This document shows, piece after piece, positions 24,139 through 33,473 of a stretch of DNA of 64,000 nt. The position numbers and the translations under genes were made by a program. Origin of the DNA: CAWJMD01 sp963700925 (lineage in GTDB: Bacteria; Actinomycetota; Actinomycetes; Actinomycetales; CAWJMD01); contig OY969553.1 of the NCBI GenBank assembly GCA_963700925.1, positions 3,596,001 through 3,660,000 on the forward strand. Reading direction: 5' to 3'. The stretch's first letter is position 1, and each line of letters starts with the position of its first letter. A model generated the notes under the pieces. The model was not told the origin of the DNA. It saw nothing but the letters and a program-made list of their open reading frames with translations, and did no database searches.

Positions 24139-24239
24139 CTCGCGAAAGGGGGCGCGAAGAGGGCCTGACCAGCGCCGTCCGCCGACCGGGGGACCGGCCC
24201 GTCCGCCCTGCGAGGGACGACACGCCTGGCCAGGTTCTC

Positions 24240-24245
24240 TACGCT
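24240..24245 (+). promoter_or_regulatory. -10 element placing the sensor kinase as leaderless
   Basis: TACGCT lies exactly 6 nt before GTG 24252, with no ribosome-binding site between. Confidence 0.5.
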
Positions 24246-24251
24246 CAGGCG

Positions 24252-25679
24252 GTGCCCACAGCTGCTGCCGATGCTCCCGCCCCGTCAGCGGTCGAGCTCG
24301 GCGTCGACTGGGAGCGGCCACCACCCGACAGCGCGCGCCTGCGCCGGGACGTGCTGGTCGGTCTCGGGCTGAGCGTGGTGGCGCTCGCCGGGTGGGAGCT
24401 GTCGCGCAGTGCCGGCATGTTCCAGGACACGAGCACGTCCACGGCCGAGCAGATCGCCTGGACCGTGGCGCTGGCCCTGCCGCTGTGCTTCCGCCGCCGC
24501 TATCCGGTCGCGCAGATGCTGGTCGTCTCGGCCATCTTCCTCGGGCTGGGAGTTCGCGAGCCGGTCCTCGGGGCCCAGATGAGCGTCCAGGGCTACGTGT
24601 TCATCAGCCTGTTCACGGCAGCAGCGTGGGGACGGGACCGCCGCCTCACGAAAGTGGCCCTCAGCGGCGTGCTGCTGGTGATGTTCGCGTGGCTGACGAT
24701 CCTGCTGGCCAGCGGCAGCCTGATGGACGAGTGGTTCGGCGGTGATCTCCCGGACACAGGTGGACTGCTGCCCACGTTCACGGCTCTCGCGGCCTACAAC
24801 GTGCTCGTCAACCTGCTGTACTTCGTCGGCGCGTGGGTCGCGGGGGTCGCCGCCTGGCGCAGTGCCCGCCAGCGAGAAAAGCTACGGCTGCAGACCATCG
24901 CGCTGCGCGAGCAGCAGCACGCCGAGGCGCAGCGTGCCGTGCTGGACGAGCGGCTGCGGATCGCACGCGAGCTGCACGACGTCGCCGCGCACCACGTCAG
25001 CGTGATCGGGGTGCAGGCAGCCGCTGCGCGCCGGGTGCTCGGCGTCGACGGTCAGGCGGCGGGTCGGGCGCTCAGTGCGGTGGAGCAGTCGAGCCGCGCC
25101 GCGGTGGGCGAGATGCGCCAGCTGCTGGGAGTGCTGCGGTCGGACGGCGACCCGAAGGCATCGGACCTTACGGGCTCCGCACTAGGCGCCGACGGCCAGA
25201 GCCGTTCTCCCCAACCGGGTCTGGACGATCTCGACGCTCTGGTCGCCGACGCCGGCGCGGAAGGACTCCAGGTCGACTTGGTGCGCGTCGGCGCCTCTCG
25301 CTCGGTGCCGCAGAACGTGGGCCTGTCGCTCTACCGCACTGCCCAGGAGGCCGTGGCGAACGTCCGCCGGCACAGCACAGCGTCGTCGGCACACGTGACC
25401 GTCCGCTTCTCGGATCCCGAGTCGGCCCCGGGGTGGGTCGAGATCGAGGTGGTGGACGACGGACGCCCACGCGGTGGGCACAGCGCCGGTACCGGACTCG
25501 GCCACCTCGGCATGCGCGAGCGCGCCGCATTGCACGGAGGACAGGCCGAGATCGGCCGGCGCCCCTTCGGTGGCTACCGGGTTCGCGTCCGATACCCGCT
25601 CGACGCCGTCGAAGCGCCCGACACGATGCAGAAGGACGGTGCGGCAGAGCAGCCACACCGTGACGCGGAGGTGGTCTGA
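24252..25679 (+). CDS. Two-component sensor histidine kinase (HisKA_3 family)
   Basis: A membrane kinase of 475 residues. About 35-60, 75-125 and 135-205 hold five or six hydrophobic segments with short loops, so the stimulus is probably sensed in or at the membrane. The dimerisation/phosphoacceptor helix is ERLRIARELHDVAAHHVSVI with His242. The ATPase domain has QEAVANVRRHS (N box), VVDDGRP and GTGLGHLGMRERAALHGG (G box). GTG 24252 is supported by a -10 element 6 nt upstream. Its stop abuts the response regulator start, so the pair is co-translated. Confidence 0.94.
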   Translation: MPTAAADAPAPSAVELGVDWERPPPDSARLRRDVLVGLGLSVVALAGWELSRSAGMFQDTSTSTAEQIAWTVALALPLCFRRRYPVAQMLVVSAIFLGLGVREPVLGAQMSVQGYVFISLFTAAAWGRDRRLTKVALSGVLLVMFAWLTILLASGSLMDEWFGGDLPDTGGLLPTFTALAAYNVLVNLLYFVGAWVAGVAAWRSARQREKLRLQTIALREQQHAEAQRAVLDERLRIARELHDVAAHHVSVIGVQAAAARRVLGVDGQAAGRALSAVEQSSRAAVGEMRQLLGVLRSDGDPKASDLTGSALGADGQSRSPQPGLDDLDALVADAGAEGLQVDLVRVGASRSVPQNVGLSLYRTAQEAVANVRRHSTASSAHVTVRFSDPESAPGWVEIEVVDDGRPRGGHSAGTGLGHLGMRERAALHGGQAEIGRRPFGGYRVRVRYPLDAVEAPDTMQKDGAAEQPHRDAEVV

Positions 25680-26366
25680 GTGGGCAGCGAGGGCGGAAGT
25701 GCCGACGACACCGGCCGGCTGCGGGTTCTGCTGGTCGACGACCAGGCACTGGTTCGCTCCGGCTTCGCGATGATCCTGTCGGTCGAGGCCGACGTCGAGG
25801 TGGTCGGGGAGGCCGCGGACGGGCGGCAGGCGGTGGAGGCCGCCGAGCGACTGCGCCCGGACGTGGTGCTGATGGACGTGCAGATGCCGGTGATGGACGG
25901 GCTGGAGGCGACCGAGAAGATCGTCGCCGCGGGCCACGGCAAGGTGGTGGTGCTGACGACCTTCGACCGCGACGACTACCTCTTCGACGCCCTCAAGGCC
26001 GGGGCCAGCGGCTTCCTGCTGAAGAACGCCGACGCCGACGACCTCGTCGACGCCGTGCGGGCGGTCGGGCGGGGGCACGCGCTCCTCGCACCGGAGGTGA
26101 CGCGGCGCGTGATCGCACGGTTCGCCGGGTCGCAGGTCGGCACCTACCGCCCTGACCTGCTGCTGATGCTGACCGAACGGGAGCGAGAGGTGCTCGAGCT
26201 GATCGCGGCGGGTCTGAGCAATGCCGAGATCGCCGGCCGGCTGTTCCTCGGCGAGGCCACGGTGAAGACCCACGTCTCGCGGGTGCTGACCAAGCTCGAC
26301 CTGCGAGATCGCGTGCAAGCCGTCGTGTTCGCCTACGAGTCGGGTGTGGTCGCGCCAGGCACCTGA
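25680..26366 (+). CDS. NarL/FixJ-family response regulator
   Basis: Partner of the upstream kinase. The receiver domain (about 12-130) has LLVDDQALVRSG, phosphoacceptor Asp in VVLMDVQMPVMDG (about residue 65), LTTFDRDDY and KAGASGFLLKN. The LuxR-type helix-turn-helix is LTEREREVLELIAAGLSNAE followed by EATVKTHVSRVLTKL. GTG 25680 begins at the base after the kinase stop. The next genes, an ABC exporter, are the probable target; an inverted repeat lies between. Confidence 0.94.
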   Translation: MGSEGGSADDTGRLRVLLVDDQALVRSGFAMILSVEADVEVVGEAADGRQAVEAAERLRPDVVLMDVQMPVMDGLEATEKIVAAGHGKVVVLTTFDRDDYLFDALKAGASGFLLKNADADDLVDAVRAVGRGHALLAPEVTRRVIARFAGSQVGTYRPDLLLMLTEREREVLELIAAGLSNAEIAGRLFLGEATVKTHVSRVLTKLDLRDRVQAVVFAYESGVVAPGT

Positions 26367-26405
26367 GTGGTGCGCGTCCTCCGTCCGGGGGAGCGCGCGG
26401 ATGGT

Positions 26406-26446
26406 CCGCCGGCCTGACGACACGGGGCCGGCGGCGTCCCTAGGTT
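26406..26446. promoter_or_regulatory. Inverted repeat and -10 element before the ABC exporter genes
   Basis: CCGCCGGCC (26406-26414) and GGCCGGCGG (26426-26434) are perfect 9-bp arms around 11 nt. The -10-like TAGGTT (26441-26446) follows after 6 nt. The repeat covers the -35 region, so it may be the response regulator site; a terminator of the two-component genes is the alternative. Confidence 0.5.
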
Positions 26447-26477
26447 GGAAACCCACCCGCTACGAGGGGAGAAGCGC

Positions 26478-27359
26478 GTGCTGCAGGTCGACCAGGTCAC
26501 CCGTCGGTTCGGTGAGGCCACGGTGCTCGACGACGTGTCGTTCACCGTGCGCGGAGGCCGGCTCACCGGCTTCGTCGGGGCCAACGGCGCCGGCAAGACC
26601 ACCACGATGCGGATCATCCTCGGTGTGCTCGGTGCCACCCACGGCCAGGTGCTCTGGCAGGACGCGCCGATCACCCGCGAGAACCGCAGCCGTTTCGGGT
26701 ACATGCCCGAGGAGCGGGGCCTGTACCCGAAGCAACCGGTGCTCGAGCAGCTGGTCTTCTTCGGACGGCTTCATGGTCTGGAGCAGGTCGTGGCGCGCCG
26801 GCGCGCGAAGGAGCTGCTGGAGCGGTTCGAGCTGGAGGAGCGCTCGGGCGACAAGCTCGAGTCGCTGTCTCTCGGCAACCAGCAGCGGGTGCAGATCGCC
26901 GCTGCGCTCCTGCACGAGCCGATCGCCCTGGTGCTCGACGAGCCGTTCAGCGGACTGGACCCGATCGCGGTGGAGTCGATGGTCGACATCCTGCGTGAGC
27001 AGACCAGAGCCGGTGTGCCAGTGCTGTTCTCGAGCCACCAGCTCGACCTCGTCGAGAGGGTCTGCGACGACCTGGTCATCTTGTCCCGTGGCCGAGTGGT
27101 CGCAGCCGGCTCGGTCGAGCACCTGCGCTCGGCGGCCGGGATGGTTCACCAGGTGGAGCTCGACGCCGACGCCGGCTGGGTTCGCGACGTGCCGGGCCTG
27201 TCCGTCCAGGACGTCGACGGCTGCCGCGCGATCTTCGAGGTGGTGGAGGCAGGCGCCGACCAGGAGGTCCTGCGGCAGGCGGTCAGACGCGGCGTCGTCC
27301 ACTCCTTCACCCGTCTGGTCCCCGCCCTGTCCGACGTGTTCAAGGAGGTCATCCAGTGA
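26478..27359 (+). CDS. ABC transporter ATP-binding protein (NatA/ABC-2 exporter type)
   Basis: Cytoplasmic ATPase of 293 residues: Walker A GANGAGKTTTMRI (about 38-50), Q-loop region YMPEERGLYPKQPV (the EERGLYPK form is typical of NatA-like exporters), signature LSLGNQQRVQIAAAL, Walker B LVLDEPFSGLDP and H-loop LFSSHQLDLVE. A C-terminal extension of about 80 residues resembles the DUF4162 domain of this subfamily. GTG 26478 follows GGGGAGAAG. The stop overlaps the permease start (GTGA). Confidence 0.93.
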   Translation: MLQVDQVTRRFGEATVLDDVSFTVRGGRLTGFVGANGAGKTTTMRIILGVLGATHGQVLWQDAPITRENRSRFGYMPEERGLYPKQPVLEQLVFFGRLHGLEQVVARRRAKELLERFELEERSGDKLESLSLGNQQRVQIAAALLHEPIALVLDEPFSGLDPIAVESMVDILREQTRAGVPVLFSSHQLDLVERVCDDLVILSRGRVVAAGSVEHLRSAAGMVHQVELDADAGWVRDVPGLSVQDVDGCRAIFEVVEAGADQEVLRQAVRRGVVHSFTRLVPALSDVFKEVIQ

Positions 27360-28531
27360 CCAGCCACACCGGCGACTGGAAGGTCGTCGCGCTGCGCGAG
27401 ATCTCGGTCAAGCTGCACGACAAGGTGTTCGTGGGCTCGATGCTGTTCGTCCTCGCCATTCTGATCGTCTCGGTCGGGGCGAGCTCGTTCTTCGGCAACC
27501 GCACCGACCACTACACGGTGGCGGTCACCGACGCGGCCGGCGTCGAGGTGGTCGAGGCGGCAGGACGCCTCGCCGAGGACGACGACATGAACGTCGAGCT
27601 CGAGCCGCGCGAGGTCGCCGACGTCGAGGCCGCGGAGGACCTGGTCACCACGGAGGACGCGGCTGCCGCACTCGTGTCGGGCGATGACGGGTGGGAGGTC
27701 GTCGGCCTGCTGGGGGTCGACGGGGACCTGGGTGACCTGCTCCAGCGCACGGTGGCGGCACAGTCGCTGGAGGAGAACGCAGAGAAGCTGGGGACCACGA
27801 GCGACGAGCTGCTGGCCGGCTCGGAGCTGGACCAGCGGCTGCTGCAGGAGGGCACGCTGTCGGAGGAGGTGCGCTACGCGGTGGGGTTCGCGTTCGCCTT
27901 CCTCTTCTACGTCACCGCGCTGACGTTCGGACTGGCCATCGCCCAGTCTGTCGTCGAGGAGAAGCAGAGCCGGGTCGTCGAGATCCTGGCCGCCGCGGTG
28001 CCGATTCGTCAGCTGCTGATCGGCAAGGTTGTCGGCAACTCCGCGCTCGCGCTCGCTCAGGTGGTCGCGATGGTCGGCGTGGGCGTCCTTGCCCTCTCGC
28101 TGACCGGCCAGGCCGAGGTGCTGGCGCCGATCATCTCGGCCGGCACGTGGTTCGTGGTGTTCTTCCTGCTCGGCTTCGCTGCGGTGGCCTGCGTCTGGGC
28201 AGTGGCCGGCTCCGTGGCGACCCGTTCGGAGGACCTCCAGGCGACCACGACCCCGGTGACCGTCTCGGTGATGGTGGCTCTCTTCGCCGGCCTCTTCGCC
28301 CAGGGCAAGGTCCTTGCGGTGGTCTCGTTCGTGCCCCTCGTCAGCTCTGTCGCGATGCCGATCCGGATGCTGGCCGAGGACGTTCCCTGGTGGCAGCCAG
28401 TGGTTTCGGGTGCCTTGGTGCTGGTGGCCGCGACCGCTCTGATGCGGCTCGGTGCGCGGATGTACGAGGGCTCGCTGCTGCGGACGGGCCGGCGCACCAG
28501 CTGGCGTGAGGCAGTCCGGCTCGGCCGGTGA
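27356..28531 (+). CDS. ABC-2 type permease (NatB-like)
   Basis: Membrane subunit of the exporter, 391 residues. One N-terminal helix (about 25-45), an extracytoplasmic region (about 48-175) rich in Asp/Glu, then five or six helices (about 180-375). EEKQSRVVEILAAAVPIRQLLIGK between the second and third helices (read as EEKQSRVVEILAA plus VPIRQLL) is the family signature. It may export Na+, a drug or a peptide; substrate not determinable. GTG 27356 overlaps the ATPase stop by 4 nt. It converges on the propeller gene with a 12 nt gap and no hairpin. Confidence 0.92.
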   Translation: MTSHTGDWKVVALREISVKLHDKVFVGSMLFVLAILIVSVGASSFFGNRTDHYTVAVTDAAGVEVVEAAGRLAEDDDMNVELEPREVADVEAAEDLVTTEDAAAALVSGDDGWEVVGLLGVDGDLGDLLQRTVAAQSLEENAEKLGTTSDELLAGSELDQRLLQEGTLSEEVRYAVGFAFAFLFYVTALTFGLAIAQSVVEEKQSRVVEILAAAVPIRQLLIGKVVGNSALALAQVVAMVGVGVLALSLTGQAEVLAPIISAGTWFVVFFLLGFAAVACVWAVAGSVATRSEDLQATTTPVTVSVMVALFAGLFAQGKVLAVVSFVPLVSSVAMPIRMLAEDVPWWQPVVSGALVLVAATALMRLGARMYEGSLLRTGRRTSWREAVRLGR

Positions 28532-28543
28532 CGCGTGCCGGCG

Positions 28544-31500
28544 TCAGTTCCCGGCGATGACCCGGATCCGGCGGTTGCCCCGGTCCGCCACCCACAGGTT
28601 GCCGCCCGAGTCGAAGGCGGTCGCCGACGGCCGCTGCCAGGTGGAGAACAGCGGCGAAGCGCCGTCCCCGAGGTACCCGAACACGCCGCTGCCGGCCAGT
28701 GTGGTGATCAGGCCGTCGTGGACCTGCCGGATCCTGTTGCCGTTGGACTCGCTGATGTAGAGGTCCCCGTCAGGGCCGACCGTCACGTACTGCGGCTTGT
28801 GCAGCCCGGCATCGACGGCCGGTCCGCCGTCGCCCTCCGCCCCCGCGACGCCGGTGCCGGCCACGGTCCTGATGGTGCCGTTGGTCTCGACCATCCGGAC
28901 GCGCTCGTTGTCGTAGTCCGCGATGTACAGGTTGCCCGCGGCGTCCAGATCGACCGAGTGCGGGCTGTTGAGGCGCGAGGAGGTCGCGGCCACGCCGTCG
29001 GCGGTGTAGCCGGCGGTTCCGGTGCCGGCGTACGTCGAGATGATCCCGGCGGGGGTCACCCTGCGGATCCTGTGGTTGCTGCGGTCGGCGATGTACATCG
29101 TGCCGTTCGCGGCGACCGTCATGTCGACCGGCGAGCGCAGCTGGGCTGCTGTCGCCTGGGCCCCGTCACCGGCGCTGCCCGCGATCCCGCTGCCGGCAAC
29201 CGTCGAGATCGTCCCGGACGGGGTCACCTTGCGGATGCGGTTGTTGCCGGCGTCCGCGATGTAGAGGTTGTCGGCAGCGTCGAAGGCCAGCCGGATCGGC
29301 GTACTCAGCCGTGCCGTTGCTGCTGGCCCTCCGTCACCGGAGAACCCGGCCTTGCCGATCCCGGCGAACGTGGTGACGGTGCCGTCGGTGTCGATCCGGC
29401 GCACCGCGTGCAGGGCGGCATCGGCCACGTAGACCCGGTCGTGGCTGTCGATCGCCAGACCCCACGGCGTGTGCAGGCCCACGGCAGTCGACGTCCGGCC
29501 GTCGGCACCGCCGTAGGCGGCGGTGCCGTTGCCGGCCGCCGTCCACAGCAGGTGCTTGCCGCACTTCGTCGACGTGTACGCGGCCGCTCGGTTGAACAAG
29601 GCCCACGCGGTCGGGGTGAACTGCGTGGTGTTGTTCGCGCTGAAGAAGACCCGGCAGGCCGGTGCGGCACCGGTGGCCAGCTCCGAGCCGGCGGCGTAGA
29701 GGAACTCGGTGGGACGGGAGGCGTCCAGCTGGGTGATGACCGTGGCGGCGGAAGTCGGTACCCCGTACCCGGTCTCGATGGGAGCAGTGTCCACCGTCAC
29801 GGTGCCGGAGAGGGCCGCCGAGAGCGGGTGCATCGGCTTCGCGATGGTGGTGGTCGCCGCTGTGGTGGAGCCGTTCTGCCCTGCCGCCGTCATGCCCATC
29901 TCGTCGAGCATCCGGCTGTGGAGCACCATCACCGGCCGGTCCAGCTCGCGTAGTCGCGTGCCGAGCTTGGCCTCGACGACGCTGGGGTAGAGGACGACGT
30001 ACGAGTAGTCAGAGGTGACGTCGGCCGGCTGCACCGAGTCGTCGTCGGCGTAGGTGATCGAGAAACCGTCCTCGACCGAGTCCTCGACCCTGTTGTCGGA
30101 GGCCGAGAGCAGCTCGGGGTCGGCGACCACGGCGAGCACCTTGGTGCCGCCGGCCGGCGGGGTGATGGTCACCGTCGGCGCCACGGTCGAGGTCAGGTCG
30201 CCCGTGCCAAAGGTGGCCGTTCCCGTGAACGGGAAGCTGGGCACCGAACCGACCGGGCCGGACACCTCCAGGTCCAGGTGGCAGTTGATGAGCCGGTCGG
30301 GGCCGACGGACCGCGGGAGCCCGCACTCGCTCGAGACGTCGCCGAACGTCGGGCTCACCAGGCTCGTCACGGTCGCCGGCCGTACGGGATCGAGGTTCAT
30401 CATCGTGACGTTGAACCGTGCGGGCCCGCCGGGGAACGGGAGCACCCCCGGTCCCACCGTCGCGCGCATCCGGAACATGGCCGGGGGAACGATGACCTCG
30501 ACGACGGAGCGGTCGGTGCCGGCGACTGCGGCTCCGTCAGAGGCGGTGCCGGACGCGGTCAGGGTGGCGCGGACGTCGGTCGGCGCCGTACCCGACACCG
30601 TCTCCGCCGCTGTCGTGCACGTGTAGGCCTGACCGGCCTCGATGGTCTGTGGGAGTGAGCAGTCTCCGGATGCGGCCAGGGAGCCGAGACGCTCGTCGCT
30701 GAGGGTCGTGATCGTGACAGCCTGGCTCGGGAACGTGTTCCGCACCCGCACGGTGTGCGCCACCGGGCCTGACGGCTCCGCGACCCAGGGTCGAGACGGT
30801 GTCTTGCGGACGTCGATGCCTGGTGCCGGTGTCGGCCAGAAGGCGTTGCGGCCGTGGTTCCCCAGACCGAAGGCCTCGCTGTCGCCGCCGGCGAACAGCC
30901 CGCCGGGTTCGAGCTCGACGGTCAGGACGCCGCGGAAGCCGCTCGCATTGGGCGCCCAGCTGAGACCGTCACCCGTCGCAGGGTCGAGGGCGCCGATGTG
31001 GAACCGGGCCTGGGTCAGGGTCTCGGTGTCCAGGTATCGGAAGTGACCGCTGATGTACACGGCGTCCGGGCCGACCGTGACGCTCTCGAGCGTGTCACCG
31101 ATCTTCTTCGTCCACGTCGGCTGGGCGTCGGCGTCGGCTTCCATCGAGAAGGCGTTCACCGTGTCGCACGCGGGGTAGTAGAAGTGCCCTGAGGTGACGA
31201 CGTAGGCCGTCGCGCCGTCGGGTGAGATGTCGACGTCGCGCATGAAGCCGACCTGGCCGGCCTTCGAGCAAGGCTGGTCGTAGACGTCGGTGCGCCACTG
31301 CGTCACGGTCGCGGGGCTGGTCGACACGTCGATCTGCGCCATCAGGGGCCGGTCGCGACCGCCGACCCGGCGGAAGTTGCCGATCACCATCAGACGCGTC
31401 TGGTCGGACGACAGGGCCATAGCGCGCAGGCCGCCCTCGCTGAGGTCGTTCGTCTGCTCGGTCAGCGGCATCGTGAAGTCGTTCCGCGTCTGCCCGGTGG

Positions 31501-33157
31501 CGGCGTTGATGGCGACCAGCTTGTTCGCCTGTGCCCCGTTGAATGCGTCGAAGTTGCCGCCGACGTACAGCGCGGTCCCGTCCGTGCGGACGGCAAGATC
31601 CTTGACGAACGAGTTGGACGTCACCCGGAAGCCCGGGACGGGCGCCCCGGTACCGATGGCGAGCCTCGCCAGATGCTGGTGGGTCGCGCCGGCGATGGTC
31701 GTGAACGCGCCACCGACGAAGACGGACTGCGCGTCGGCCGAGGCCTTGACGGTGTTGACGGCGCCGTTCGGGGCGGGGTCGAAGTCGGAGCGCAGCGCGC
31801 CGGTCGCGAGGTCGTAGGCAGCCAGGCCGTTTCGCGTGACGAGGCCGTAGTCGGAGAAGTCGCCGGCGACCAGGAGTGACGTGCCGGAGCGCACCAGCGC
31901 CAGCGGTCCGCCGCTGCTACCGGTGACCGGCTGGCGGGCGAGCGAACGTGGGGCCTCCGCGTAGGGGACCACCGCGGTGACCGCGCCGGTCGAGATCGCC
32001 ACCCGGGCCAGGACGCCGGGGTTGCCCTTCTCGGGCGTGATCTGCATGGCCCCGCCGATGTACAGGCCCCCCGCACCGTCGAGCGTGACGGTCGACAGGT
32101 TGCCGGTGATGTTCGGGACGTTGAGCGCGGTGACGGCCGACGTCGTGAGGTTGATGCCGGCCAGTCGCAGGCGAGCCACTCCTCCGGCCATGCCGAAGGT
32201 GCCCGCGATGTACGCGGTGTTGGTGGTCGTGTCGACCTCGACGTCCTTGACGGAGTTGTTGACGTTCACGTTCAGACCGTCCAGCGCTCCCGAGACGCCG
32301 TTCACGCGGGCCACCCGGTTGCGGTTGGTGCCGTTGACCGCGGTGAAGTCGCCGACCAGCAGCAGGGCGCCCGAGTGGACGACCATGTCGTTGACGCCGA
32401 GGTTGACGGTCCCCGGCACGAAGCCGGCGTCGAGCTGGCCGGTCGACGTGTTCACGGCGCCCAGACGGTTGCGGGTGCTGCCGGCGATCTTCGTGAAGTC
32501 GCCGCCGAGGTAGACCCTGGCTCCGTCGGCCGAGACCGCGACGGTGCGGACGGCGCCGTTGGTGACCGACGTGCCCCAGACCAGCGAGCCGGTCGGCGAC
32601 ACCCGTCCGAGACCACCGGCCGCCGACCCGGCGAGCGAGGTGAACGACCCACCGACGACCAGGTCGCCGCCCGGGAGCGCCACCAGGTCGTTCACGGTGC
32701 CACCGCTGGCGGCTGGGGCGAACGACGTGACCGCGCCGCTCGCGTCGACCCGGGCAAGGTTGGTGCGGGCCTGTCCGCCCACGCTGCTGAACGACCCACC
32801 GAGGAACCATCCACCCGCACCGTCGGCCAGCACGGTCGTGACGGCTCCCACGACGTCGGGGAACCCGGGCTGGAACGTCTTGGCGGCGGTGTCGACCATC
32901 CCGACGGCGCCTCGGGTGGCGGGCCCGATCTTGGTGAAGCTGCCACCCATGACCACGGTGTTGCCTACCTGGGCGATGCCGCGCACCTCACCGTCCACGG
33001 CGTGAACGGCGGCGTCGCGGGGGCGCTCGGCCACGACGCCCGGCGAGACGCCCGGCGGGGGGTCGATGACGGCGACCGCGGCCGGGGCCGGAAGGGCCAC
33101 CAGCAGCCCGAGCGTCAGGCAGGCCGCGGTGAGTGCGGAGCGGAGCGTGTGGGTCAC
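28544..33157 (-). CDS. Giant secreted multi-propeller protein (delta-60 repeats, ThuA-like domain, NHL propeller)
   Basis: 1537 residues, exported. The signal peptide is RSALTAACLTLGLLVALPAPA (in pieces RSALTAACLT, LGLLVALPAPA). About 50-770 holds a dozen repeats ending in patterns like VVGGSFTSLAGS, VYLGGDFTKIAGS and LYVGGNFDAFNG, i.e. delta-60/DUF5122-type propeller blades. About 780-1000 has two or three Ig-like DUF11/CARDB-type domains (VAHTVRVRN, RFNVTMMNLDP). About 1005-1195 resembles a class I glutamine-amidotransferase/ThuA fold (TKVLAVVADPELL, SYVVLYPSVVEAKLG). The last 300 residues are six NHL blades (NLYIADAGNNRIRKV, NLWVADRGNRRIRVI). GTG 33157 follows AAGGA. The role is unknown; an extracellular binding or structural role is inferred. 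Confidence 0.85.
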   Translation of the reverse strand: MTHTLRSALTAACLTLGLLVALPAPAAVAVIDPPPGVSPGVVAERPRDAAVHAVDGEVRGIAQVGNTVVMGGSFTKIGPATRGAVGMVDTAAKTFQPGFPDVVGAVTTVLADGAGGWFLGGSFSSVGGQARTNLARVDASGAVTSFAPAASGGTVNDLVALPGGDLVVGGSFTSLAGSAAGGLGRVSPTGSLVWGTSVTNGAVRTVAVSADGARVYLGGDFTKIAGSTRNRLGAVNTSTGQLDAGFVPGTVNLGVNDMVVHSGALLLVGDFTAVNGTNRNRVARVNGVSGALDGLNVNVNNSVKDVEVDTTTNTAYIAGTFGMAGGVARLRLAGINLTTSAVTALNVPNITGNLSTVTLDGAGGLYIGGAMQITPEKGNPGVLARVAISTGAVTAVVPYAEAPRSLARQPVTGSSGGPLALVRSGTSLLVAGDFSDYGLVTRNGLAAYDLATGALRSDFDPAPNGAVNTVKASADAQSVFVGGAFTTIAGATHQHLARLAIGTGAPVPGFRVTSNSFVKDLAVRTDGTALYVGGNFDAFNGAQANKLVAINAATGQTRNDFTMPLTEQTNDLSEGGLRAMALSSDQTRLMVIGNFRRVGGRDRPLMAQIDVSTSPATVTQWRTDVYDQPCSKAGQVGFMRDVDISPDGATAYVVTSGHFYYPACDTVNAFSMEADADAQPTWTKKIGDTLESVTVGPDAVYISGHFRYLDTETLTQARFHIGALDPATGDGLSWAPNASGFRGVLTVELEPGGLFAGGDSEAFGLGNHGRNAFWPTPAPGIDVRKTPSRPWVAEPSGPVAHTVRVRNTFPSQAVTITTLSDERLGSLAASGDCSLPQTIEAGQAYTCTTAAETVSGTAPTDVRATLTASGTASDGAAVAGTDRSVVEVIVPPAMFRMRATVGPGVLPFPGGPARFNVTMMNLDPVRPATVTSLVSPTFGDVSSECGLPRSVGPDRLINCHLDLEVSGPVGSVPSFPFTGTATFGTGDLTSTVAPTVTITPPAGGTKVLAVVADPELLSASDNRVEDSVEDGFSITYADDDSVQPADVTSDYSYVVLYPSVVEAKLGTRLRELDRPVMVLHSRMLDEMGMTAAGQNGSTTAATTTIAKPMHPLSAALSGTVTVDTAPIETGYGVPTSAATVITQLDASRPTEFLYAAGSELATGAAPACRVFFSANNTTQFTPTAWALFNRAAAYTSTKCGKHLLWTAAGNGTAAYGGADGRTSTAVGLHTPWGLAIDSHDRVYVADAALHAVRRIDTDGTVTTFAGIGKAGFSGDGGPAATARLSTPIRLAFDAADNLYIADAGNNRIRKVTPSGTISTVAGSGIAGSAGDGAQATAAQLRSPVDMTVAANGTMYIADRSNHRIRRVTPAGIISTYAGTGTAGYTADGVAATSSRLNSPHSVDLDAAGNLYIADYDNERVRMVETNGTIRTVAGTGVAGAEGDGGPAVDAGLHKPQYVTVGPDGDLYISESNGNRIRQVHDGLITTLAGSGVFGYLGDGASPLFSTWQRPSATAFDSGGNLWVADRGNRRIRVIAGN

Positions 33158-33326
33158 AGGGCTGTCGTCCTTCGCGAGAGCCGTGCCGTGACGCAACGTG
33201 TGCGGCGCCACCTGTCGGCTCATTACCAGCCTAAAGGGACGAGCGATCCTCTCGCGCCCAGTTACCAAGAGTTCCCCTGTTCGCCTGTAGGGCGTAGCCC
33301 GTGCCGGGCGAACGGGATTTGTCTCC

Positions 33327-33364
33327 GGGGGCGGGACGGGCGGGCGCTGGGGTGTCCCGCCCCC
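33327..33364. repeat. 11-bp inverted repeat upstream of amtB
   Basis: GGGGGCGGGAC (33327-33337) and GTCCCGCCCCC (33354-33364) are perfect complements around a 16 nt G-rich loop, in the control region between divergent genes. It could be a hairpin in the amtB leader or an operator. Confidence 0.55.
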
Positions 33365-33435
33365 GTCCGGCCGACACCCTGTTGGGCGCTCCGGCGGGAG
33401 TGGCGACACGCAGGTTTCACCGGGGAGTCGTGGCG

Positions 33436-33473
33436 GATACACGGCTGTAACACGTGCAGCCTCCCTGGGAAAC
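33436..33473 (+). promoter_or_regulatory. Possible GlnR-type site before amtB
   Basis: GATAC, 6 nt, GTAAC, 17 nt, GAAAC: three boxes on the 11-nt phase of the actinobacterial GlnR site (GTnAC-n6-GAAAC). One box of the series (AGCCT at 33458) does not match, and the order is imperfect. amtB-glnK-glnD is the classic GlnR target, which is why it is noted. Confidence 0.3.
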
